A stretch of 5,883 bases of DNA, taken from NCBI GenBank assembly GCA_026706505.1, contig JAPOYQ010000822.1:1-5883 (forward strand), in the 5' to 3' direction. This document shows, in pieces, positions 1 to 5,025 of the stretch. The notes beneath the pieces are model-generated. The model ran no database searches. It was given only the letters and a program-made list of their open reading frames with translations, and was not told the origin of the DNA. The first letter of the stretch is position 1. Every line of letters starts with the position of its first letter. The DNA is from Gemmatimonadota bacterium. GTDB taxonomy: Bacteria; Latescibacterota; UBA2968; UBA8231. The translations under genes and the position numbers were made by a program.

Positions 1-1024
1 CGCTGATCTCCTGAAACGTGGTGATTTCGTCATCGGGCTGTTGGCGGAAGTCGCGAGCAATATTGTAGGTCAGCTCCAACGTCTCAGCACCATTGGCCTC
101 AATGACGCCGGCGCGCCGCACACCACCGCGCGGCGAGGGCACGATTTCGGGGTGATCAACCCCGTTGATGATAATGCGCTCGGCAAAAAGCTGAGCACCG
201 CCTACGCCGTCTTCGGGTGAATCGTCCGAGAGCCGCAGGACGATCGTCTCGACATTGCCGCCGTTTTGGGCCTCGGTCAACACGCCTTTGAGCGAGTTGT
301 CGCCCAGCTTGCGACCCGTGGAGAAGTTGGCAATGTTCAGATAGGTAAAGCCCAACTTGGAAAAATCCCCGAGTTGCACCTTGGAGTGCATGCCGAAGAG
401 ATTCGTCATATCGCCCAATATCTGGCCGAGTGAATTTTCAAACTGCACGGCTGAGCCCGGGGAGGCTAGGCGCGACGCCAGGAGTGTCATCTGGTACTTA
501 TCGGCGGCAAAGTCCCACTGCACCCCGTTGAAGGCCGGCTTGGAAAAAGTCAGCGGCGTCAGGGTGGTGCGCCGAGCCTCGCCAATGGTCAGTGCGGAAT
601 AAAACTGTCCCTTGGACATCGACGAGACGATCAAGCTTTGAAACCATCTACTGTACTTAGGGCCCTTACGCACTGTGCTGCCCGAAGTCACTGGACTGTC
701 CATGGACCAGTTGTACACTTCAAAACCACGAGTGATATAGTTTCCGTAGAGGTCGTAGGTGCGAAAGCCTTCAAGCTCAGTAGATACGTAGCGCTCGTAG
801 TTTTGGCGGGCGTAATTGCTGTACTCCTCGCCGGTCCAACGGTAAAAGTGGTACAGGCTTTGGGGATACTGCCATTTCCGCTGCGCCGGCGTCATCGCCA
901 TATCATAGACATCCACACCGCGCGGTTCGCGTCCGGTCAGAAAGCCAATCCGTTGAGCAAAAGCTGCATCGCATAGGAGCGCGACGCCGGCTGTGACAAC
1001 TGCTGCGTAGAGCATGCACCTCAC
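1..1024 (-). CDS. Large secreted, probably outer-membrane-associated protein, N-terminal part (C-terminus outside window)
   Basis: The frame stays open from the start codon to the left edge, giving 341 codons of a longer protein. The chosen start is GTG at 1024: GGGAGG lies 8 nt upstream, and this start adds an Arg to the signal peptide. An ATG three codons later (1015) is the alternative. Residues 1-23 form a Sec signal peptide (hydrophobic VVTAGVALL, likely cleavage AFA|QRI). The mature part is rich in Tyr, Trp and Phe: repeated Y-x-x-Y patterns at about 60-105 (YARQNYERYV, YDLYGNYITRGFEVYNW), then TLTPLTFSKPAFNGVQWDF at about 154-172 and a run of alternating hydrophobic residues (YQMTLLASR, LGFTYLNIANF). 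This suggests beta strands of a surface or barrel protein, though I do not recognise the family. The region from about 258 on (VETIVLRLSDDSPEDG) looks like a separate beta-sandwich-type stretch. It lies 59 nt downstream of the 653-residue protein gene on the same strand and is probably co-transcribed. Coding and export are well supported; barrel nature is inference. Confidence 0.85.
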   Translation of the reverse strand, partial: MRCMLYAAVVTAGVALLCDAAFAQRIGFLTGREPRGVDVYDMAMTPAQRKWQYPQSLYHFYRWTGEEYSNYARQNYERYVSTELEGFRTYDLYGNYITRGFEVYNWSMDSPVTSGSTVRKGPKYSRWFQSLIVSSMSKGQFYSALTIGEARRTTLTPLTFSKPAFNGVQWDFAADKYQMTLLASRLASPGSAVQFENSLGQILGDMTNLFGMHSKVQLGDFSKLGFTYLNIANFSTGRKLGDNSLKGVLTEAQNGGNVETIVLRLSDDSPEDGVGGAQLFAERIIINGVDHPEIVPSPRGGVRRAGVIEANGAETLELTYNIARDFRQQPDDEITTFQEIS

Positions 1025-1032
1025 GCTGGAAT

Positions 1033-1038
1033 CCTCCC
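1033..1038 (-). promoter_or_regulatory. Ribosome binding site deciding a GTG start
   Basis: On the minus strand this reads GGGAGG, 8 nt before the GTG at 1024-1022 and 17 nt before the in-frame ATG at 1015. The spacing favours GTG as the true start of the left-edge gene. The 59-nt gap (1025-1083) in which it lies shows no convincing hairpin or terminator, so read-through from the upstream gene is likely. Confidence 0.75.
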
Positions 1039-1083
1039 TTTTGAATTTTTGCCGGTCAGTACCATCAGCACCACAATCAACCA

Positions 1084-3045
1084 TCAATAGGCCACGCCGA
1101 CGACGCCGACTCGCCTGAAGTTGCCGATCCCGCTATCAACTGAGAGCGAAACCACGTAACTACCTGGAGGCACGGCCTCGTCGGCATCGCTCCGTCCGTC
1201 CCACATCTCGGTGTAAATTCCGCCGGGCTGATCGCGATCGGCCAGCACGCGCACCAGCCGACCCGCCAAGTCGTAAATGGCCACCTTGATGGGCTTGGGC
1301 TCGGAAATCTGAATTACGGTGTACCTGATGGCGATGAGGTCATTGATGCCATCCCCATTCGGCGTAAAAACCGAAGGATTAAACTCTATCGCGCGGACGA
1401 TTTCGCCCACGGACTTCTGGGTCAGGGCCACGCGCAGCGAGTTGGTACTGACGTCGTAATTGGCATCGCCTTCTAGCACGGGCTGACCGAGAATATCGGA
1501 CTGAGTATCCCAGACCGTGCCAGTGAAAATCGTGCCGAATACCACGGTCGATCCCTCAAAGAGCACGCGCAGTGGCACATTGTTGTCAAAGGTGATCTTG
1601 TTGCTGGTGAAAATCACTTCGATGCTTCTGTCTCCCGCGCTCACGCGGTCTGGCTCCACGGGCTCAAGCGGATCGCCCATCTGTAAACCGACAAAACGCG
1701 CTGGCGTCGGCGTGTCGATGCGCAAAGCATCAAAGCCGTTCTGGTTGCTGTTTATTATGGCTCGCACGTCATAGGCGAAGAGCACCTCTTCTCCCCCGTC
1801 GATGCTCGGCAGCACAACGGCATCATCTTTGTCGATTACGCCGATGTCGGCCGGTGGGTTGGGCTCGTCAGCCAAGGAGATCTCGCCGACGACTGCAGCA
1901 GCCGGAGGCAGCGAATGCTCAATCCGCAACGAGTCGATGCGCACCGTCTGCGTCACGGATTGGCTCTCCATGATAATCTGTAGCTGAAAATAGGGGCGCG
2001 GGCTGGGCAGCGGAATCAATTGCCCGGATTCGAGCGGCAACGACCAAGGACTCCAGTTATCAGCGTCGTCCTCGATATCCCCTTTCTCACCCGAGGGCAG
2101 CTTGTTGTAATCCGCTTCCGAGACCACTACTTGGCTGACGGCGCGCGTTTCGTCGTCAATAACCTTTTGGAAGTGAACCAGCGGACTGTCGTCCTGGCCC
2201 GTCTTCATGCGCACCGCGACCGAGGTCTGCCCCAGATCCGGCAACTCGATCAACTCGCCGTCCACCAGTTCCAGCGCCCGCTGGGCCCAAGATATGGTGC
2301 CGTAGTTGGAGACCTCACCTAAGTCAATAACTTGGCTCCGGTATGTAGCCCGAGGCACGAAGCCGTTGCCATAGAGTTCAAATTCGGCAATCTCAAAGGG
2401 ACTCCGCGACCCCACGCGCAACTGAATAAAGCGAATGAACTGCTGGGGAAATTTCATGGTGAACACGCTGTTGGGGTTCACCGGGACGTCGCGCAGCAAG
2501 GTGAAGAGCGGCTGTTCGTTCACATAAGTCAGTCCATCGCTGACGGAAATCCGGTGCTTGCGGACAAAGTCGTCTCTAAAGGGCTTGCCGTTAGCGTACG
2601 TCCCCTCTTGCCGAGGAAAAAAGACCAAGCTGTCGGCCGGCACGCGCGAGCCTATATCCAAAAAGAACGTGCGCCCGTCTTGATCGACGCCAGCGGTTTT
2701 GAAGAGGTCTGCAGTGCTTGTGGTGTCGTCGCCATCGACAATCGACAGCGAAATGGAATTCCTGGCCGCCGTATTGTCCCACAGCGCCGCATTGCCCTCG
2801 CTGACCAAATCGTTGGGCTTGCCGTATTTCCAAGAGAGCGTGGTGATGATGTTCTCGTCGGGCGTAAAGCCGCGGATCTGAATCGCGCCAGGGCTACTTT
2901 GATCGTCGATCTGGGCGCGAACCTCGACGAGATCGCCCCAAGAAAACCCCTGTCCCCCGAGCACCCATTCGTCGGCGCTGAGCCACTGCGCACAGGCGCA
3001 CAAGGTGAACAACAGCGCCGCAATGCGGGCCGTCCCCCGATTCAT
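1084..3045 (-). CDS. Secreted multidomain protein with discoidin-like region and C-terminal FlgD/T9SS-like domain
   Basis: This is a 653-residue exported protein. Residues 1-24 form a signal peptide (Arg-containing n-region, hydrophobic IAALLFTL, possible cleavage LSA|DEW). An atypical lipobox LCAC at 15-18 leaves lipidation possible. Residues about 100-229 end in FIRFIQLRVGSRSPFEIAEF followed by ELYGNGF, which resembles the last strands of discoidin (F5/8 type C-like) sugar-binding folds. Residues 237-380 form a second beta module (SQVIDLG, then NWSPWS, then YFQLQIIMESQS and RIDSLRIEH). Residues 554-653 match the FlgD Ig-like or T9SS-type C-terminal domain: FNPSVFTPNGDGINDLIAIR, IYDLAGRLVRVL, WDGR, VPPGSYVVSL. 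In related phyla such domains terminate secreted proteins, and some serve as sorting tails. ATG overlaps the upstream lipoprotein stop in TAATG, with GGAG 8 nt before it, so translation is probably coupled. The likely role is a surface-exposed binding or structural protein; no catalytic motif is visible. Confidence 0.88.
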   Translation of the reverse strand: MNRGTARIAALLFTLCACAQWLSADEWVLGGQGFSWGDLVEVRAQIDDQSSPGAIQIRGFTPDENIITTLSWKYGKPNDLVSEGNAALWDNTAARNSISLSIVDGDDTTSTADLFKTAGVDQDGRTFFLDIGSRVPADSLVFFPRQEGTYANGKPFRDDFVRKHRISVSDGLTYVNEQPLFTLLRDVPVNPNSVFTMKFPQQFIRFIQLRVGSRSPFEIAEFELYGNGFVPRATYRSQVIDLGEVSNYGTISWAQRALELVDGELIELPDLGQTSVAVRMKTGQDDSPLVHFQKVIDDETRAVSQVVVSEADYNKLPSGEKGDIEDDADNWSPWSLPLESGQLIPLPSPRPYFQLQIIMESQSVTQTVRIDSLRIEHSLPPAAAVVGEISLADEPNPPADIGVIDKDDAVVLPSIDGGEEVLFAYDVRAIINSNQNGFDALRIDTPTPARFVGLQMGDPLEPVEPDRVSAGDRSIEVIFTSNKITFDNNVPLRVLFEGSTVVFGTIFTGTVWDTQSDILGQPVLEGDANYDVSTNSLRVALTQKSVGEIVRAIEFNPSVFTPNGDGINDLIAIRYTVIQISEPKPIKVAIYDLAGRLVRVLADRDQPGGIYTEMWDGRSDADEAVPPGSYVVSLSVDSGIGNFRRVGVVGVAY

Positions 3046-3791
3046 TACTGCGTCTCCGCGCGGGGATGAAGCGCGTGGTAAATTTCGCGTTGGAATTTGA
3101 ATGCTAGATCAATGGTCTCCACCGGATCGCCCTTGTAGTCGAAGCGCACGGCCATGTCCGGCACGTTGACGGTGAAGTTGCTCACGTCTCGGTGCAAAAC
3201 CGGAAAGACGATATACCCGACTGACTCTTGACCGGAAAAGACCATGTCAGGCGGATAGACGGTGCGTTTGAGCAGGTCGGTGGTAGCTTCAAACTGCTGT
3301 CGCTGGTTGCCAGCATAAGCCCGCAGATACGGGCTGAAGTGATCTTCGAGCTGTCCGCCGTCGAGTGCGTTGTACACTCGGTTGTTCGACGTAGTGATCA
3401 CGAGCGCCTTGGGGTCGATGAAAACCTTGGGATACTCGTAGTTTTTGACCTTCAGCAAGACCACGGTAAAGCGCTCTGGAGTCCATTCTTGGCCCCAAGG
3501 CTTCCAATTGCCATACGTGTATGGATTGGTCGATTCAGCACCCTTCCTTGAATCCGCCGCAAACTGGCGATTGAGGAATCCGTCATCCAACACCTGTAGC
3601 GAGATCTCCAAGCGATCCTTGGCATAGACAATCGCGCCGTCGTCGAGGACGGTCATGGCCTCGTCTTGTTGCGGAACAGGCTCGGGGAACGTTGCAAAGC
3701 GCCGCAGCCCCACCTGCGAGATGCACCCAACAAGCGCGAACAAATAGAGGGCCGACAAAAGCCCGCTCGTTGCGATGTTCCGTATCCTCAT
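3045..3791 (-). CDS. Putative lipoprotein of unknown function, 248 aa
   Basis: The frame extends upstream to a GTG at 3854, but the ATG at 3791 is chosen. It has AGGAAGG 8 nt upstream and directly begins a lipoprotein signal: MRIRN, hydrophobic segment, then lipobox LVGC with Cys23. The 21-residue extension would start inside the loop of a strong hairpin and would put nonsense residues before the signal. Cys is followed by Ile-Ser, not Asp, so in a diderm the default destination would be the outer membrane. The mature part looks all-beta: FTVVLLKVKNYEYPKVFIDP and ALVITTSN in the middle, then SVGYIVFPVL, FTVNVPDMAVRFDYKG and LAFKFQRE near the end. That order resembles Ig-like lipoprotein domains of the DUF4352 type, a weak similarity by eye only. 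It lies between the CBM9-like gene and the 653-residue gene, overlapping the latter by one base, so it probably belongs to the same envelope complex or pathway. Confidence 0.85.
   Translation of the reverse strand: MRIRNIATSGLLSALYLFALVGCISQVGLRRFATFPEPVPQQDEAMTVLDDGAIVYAKDRLEISLQVLDDGFLNRQFAADSRKGAESTNPYTYGNWKPWGQEWTPERFTVVLLKVKNYEYPKVFIDPKALVITTSNNRVYNALDGGQLEDHFSPYLRAYAGNQRQQFEATTDLLKRTVYPPDMVFSGQESVGYIVFPVLHRDVSNFTVNVPDMAVRFDYKGDPVETIDLAFKFQREIYHALHPRAETQ
3053..3057 (-). promoter_or_regulatory. Internal ribosome binding site for the 653-aa protein gene
   Basis: Minus strand GGAGA inside the last codons of the lipoprotein gene, with GGAG 8 nt before the ATG at 3045. Stop and start overlap as TAATG, so ribosomes finishing the lipoprotein can restart on the next gene, tying the output of the two proteins together. 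Confidence 0.6.
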
Positions 3792-3799
3792 TGAGAATG

Positions 3800-3806
3800 C
3801 CTTCCT
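3800..3806 (-). promoter_or_regulatory. Ribosome binding site deciding the lipoprotein start
   Basis: Minus strand AGGAAGG placed 8 nt before the ATG at 3791. This supports that ATG over the GTG at 3854, which lies at the tip of a hairpin. Confidence 0.7.
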
Positions 3807-3825
3807 GAAAACGATGCAGAGGCGA

Positions 3826-3867
3826 TAGATAAAGAGAGATGAAGTCACCTCCACCTCTCTTTATCTA
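3826..3867 (-). repeat. Long intergenic RNA hairpin with GNRA tetraloop
   Basis: Two 13-nt arms are perfect inverted repeats: minus-strand 5' arm TAGATAAAGAGAG (3867-3855) and 3' arm CTCTCTTTATCTA (3838-3826). In minus-strand RNA the inner bases continue pairing, GUGGAG with CUUCAU, including two G-U wobbles. This gives an uninterrupted 19-bp stem closed by GUGA, a GNRA tetraloop. In plus-strand RNA the two wobbles become A-C mismatches, so the structure is optimised for the operon transcript. It sits between the CBM9-like gene and the lipoprotein. No U-run follows the stem at once (UCGCCUCUGC comes next), so a classical intrinsic terminator is not obvious. Plausible roles are 3'-end stabilisation or processing of the upstream mRNA, or partial termination lowering downstream expression. 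Confidence 0.8.
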
Positions 3868-3871
3868 CCTG

Positions 3872-3902
3872 CGCACAGTGTGCGACTTAGCGAAAGACGC
3901 TA
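3872..3902 (-). repeat. Two small hairpins downstream of the CBM9-like stop codon
   Basis: Two short inverted repeats lie side by side. At 3888-3902 the minus strand reads TAGCG, loop TCTTT, CGCTA. At 3872-3884 it reads CGCAC, loop ACT, GTGCG. Each has a perfect 5-bp stem rich in GC. With the larger hairpin at 3826-3867, nearly the whole span from the CBM9-like stop to the lipoprotein leader can fold. Individually these stems are weak evidence; the clustering makes them worth noting. Confidence 0.5.
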
Positions 3903-3912
3903 GGAGTGCGCT

Positions 3913-4821
3913 TTATTGGACCATATAACCTTTGATCCGACCCCAACTATCGGCCTCGACAGCCGTATCGTCGGTGGTGGTGACGCCCGTGCCGCCCGTA
4001 GCGCCTTCAGTCTCCACTGTGATGAAGTCCGAACCGTTCGAGTTGTCCTGGAACGCACCGTTAACCGGCGTCGTGCCCGGCTGCTTCTCGCGGCCCACCT
4101 CGGGATTCTCGGTCTCGTCAAACTGGAAGGTCAGACCGATGATCTGGTCGGAGGCAAAGTTGTGGCGAGCACTGCCATCGGGACCCGTCTTGTCGTGGAA
4201 GGTCCACACAGCCTGCTTGACCTCGTAGGTATAGGTCACCGAGCTACCAGCGGGCTGTTCCATCGGACGGGCGTCCGGCGGATCGAGGGTCCACTCATAG
4301 ACGAAATAAGGACGCTCGGTGGACCACAGGATGCTCTCCTGCGGCACGTTGAAGATCCAAGTGTCCTTCTGACCGGCGGCGGGCAGAACTCGGATACCGT
4401 ACTGCTGGCCGGAGGTCATTTCGGTCTCGTTGAAGTTCTCGCTCGAGTGGTCGGCATCGACGATGATTTCCAGCGAATCGTCCTTCCAATACTCCTGGGG
4501 GTTCTCGACGAAGAGGCCCAGCGAGTCATCGGTAACCCGAGCAAAGTAGTAGAGCGAATTGTCGGGGGACGAACTCCAAGCCACGTAGAGAATGCAGTCC
4601 CAGTCGTCTTTGGCCGGGGGCCACTCACTACCGAGAATTTCGTACATGGTGTCCGGGTTGATGGCAAAAGCCGGATCGATCCAGCCCCAGTCGTCGTCGT
4701 TGCCGTCGACGACCATGTTGTCGGGGTTGGGAATCTGCGGCATGAAATAGTTAGCCTGGTGCGCGAAAGCAGCCGAAGCAGCCATCACCGCGACCAAGGC
4801 AATAAGACTCAGTCTCTTCAA
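3913..4821 (-). CDS. Secreted CBM9-like (DOMON-type) carbohydrate-binding protein, 302 aa
   Basis: Start is TTG at 4821, preceded by a near-perfect Shine-Dalgarno AAAGGAGG with 6-nt spacing; the protein begins with a textbook Sec signal (MKRLSLIALVAVMAASAAFA, cleaved before HQA). Residues about 37-235 have the order typical of CBM9-like or DOMON-related beta-sandwich domains: VVDGNDDDWGWID, then ILYVAWSSSPDNSLYYFARV, then WKDDSLEIIVDAD, then YEVKQAVWTFHD. CBM9 domains are known to bind ends of polysaccharides such as xylan or cellulose; the ligand here is unknown. A Gly/Thr-rich linker at about 270-284 leads to the C-terminal tail TAVEADSWGRIKGYMVQ, which looks like a separate short module. 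No catalytic domain is attached, so it is probably a stand-alone binding protein or a part of a surface complex. It is first in the minus operon, with its own promoter, AT-rich upstream DNA and an excellent ribosome site, which suggests high expression. Family assignment is by eye. Confidence 0.87.
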   Translation of the reverse strand: MKRLSLIALVAVMAASAAFAHQANYFMPQIPNPDNMVVDGNDDDWGWIDPAFAINPDTMYEILGSEWPPAKDDWDCILYVAWSSSPDNSLYYFARVTDDSLGLFVENPQEYWKDDSLEIIVDADHSSENFNETEMTSGQQYGIRVLPAAGQKDTWIFNVPQESILWSTERPYFVYEWTLDPPDARPMEQPAGSSVTYTYEVKQAVWTFHDKTGPDGSARHNFASDQIIGLTFQFDETENPEVGREKQPGTTPVNGAFQDNSNGSDFITVETEGATGGTGVTTTDDTAVEADSWGRIKGYMVQ

Positions 4822-4827
4822 GGGAAA

Positions 4828-4835
4828 CCTCCTTT
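4828..4835 (-). promoter_or_regulatory. Strong ribosome binding site before a TTG start
   Basis: Minus strand AAAGGAGG, fully complementary to the common 16S anti-Shine-Dalgarno core, with 6 nt to the TTG at 4821-4819. No ATG or GTG in this frame would keep the signal peptide intact, so the TTG is accepted. Confidence 0.8.
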
Positions 4836-4877
4836 GGCAAGGTTCAAGGTTGATAGGGCGAGAGACGAAGGGGTCAA

Positions 4878-4904
4878 TTTATAGTCTGCCCACATACCTG
4901 TCAA
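4878..4904 (-). promoter_or_regulatory. Sigma70-type promoter of the minus-strand operon
   Basis: On the minus strand a perfect -35 TTGACA (4904-4899) is followed by -10 TATAAA (4883-4878). The spacer of 15 nt is shorter than the ideal 17. Predicted transcription begins near 4871, leaving a leader of about 50 nt. The DNA just upstream (about 4905-4945) is almost pure A/T and could act as an UP element. Confidence 0.6.
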
Positions 4905-4912
4905 GTAATTTC

Positions 4913-4944
4913 AATAAATAATTTTATAATCATAATTATTTATT
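4913..4944. repeat. AT-rich inverted repeat between divergent promoters, possible operator
   Basis: Arms AATAAATAATT (4913-4923) and AATTATTTATT (4934-4944) are perfect inverted repeats of 11 bp separated by 10 nt. The centre is at about 4928, lying upstream of both predicted promoters. It could bind a dimeric regulator serving both directions, or act as UP-element or bent DNA. Low complexity makes chance formation fairly likely. It also contains a plus-strand TATAAT at 4925-4930, but no good -35 box stands before it. Confidence 0.4.
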
Positions 4945-4961
4945 TGCTCTCGGCTACCGCA

Positions 4962-4989
4962 TTGACAATCCTGCGTTTTTTTTTACACT
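4962..4989 (+). promoter_or_regulatory. Sigma70-type promoter of the solute-binding protein gene
   Basis: Perfect -35 TTGACA at 4962-4967, 16-nt spacer containing a run of nine T (4976-4984), then TACACT at 4984-4989 as a -10 with four of six consensus bases. Transcription would start near 4996, about 30 nt before the TTG start codon. The weak -10 suggests lower basal activity or activator help. Confidence 0.5.
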
Positions 4990-5025
4990 TGGCCCTTTCG
5001 CCTCGCATCCTCAACGGGGTTTTTC

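Noticed and set aside
357..976. Two plus-strand open frames (357-602 and 638-976) at the left end
   Set aside because: Both lie opposite a continuous minus-strand frame that runs from 1024 to the edge with a signal peptide and a good ribosome site.
2332..3069. 245-codon plus-strand open frame opposite the 653-aa protein gene
   Set aside because: Antisense shadow. The minus frame has the discoidin-like and FlgD-like features, while the plus frame has no coherent domain.
3792..3854. Upstream extension of the lipoprotein to a GTG at 3854
   Set aside because: The GTG lies at the tip of the long hairpin, and the extension would bury the lipoprotein signal. The ATG at 3791 has a well-spaced AGGAAGG.
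3916..4884. 322-codon plus-strand open frame covering the whole CBM9-like gene
   Set aside because: It is antisense to a gene with a clear signal peptide, ribosome site and domain pattern. Its own translation shows no signal or recognisable motif and is rich in Val, Gly and Arg as expected from a complementary frame.
4925..4930. Exact TATAAT on the plus strand as an alternative -10 box
   Set aside because: No acceptable -35 hexamer at 16-18 nt upstream, and in 30 bp of nearly pure A/T such a match is expected by chance.
4958..4984. CGCA...TGCG stem followed by nine T, resembling a plus-strand intrinsic terminator
   Set aside because: The stem is only 4 bp with a 10-nt loop, no plus-strand gene precedes it, and it overlaps a better-supported promoter (TTGACA at 4962).
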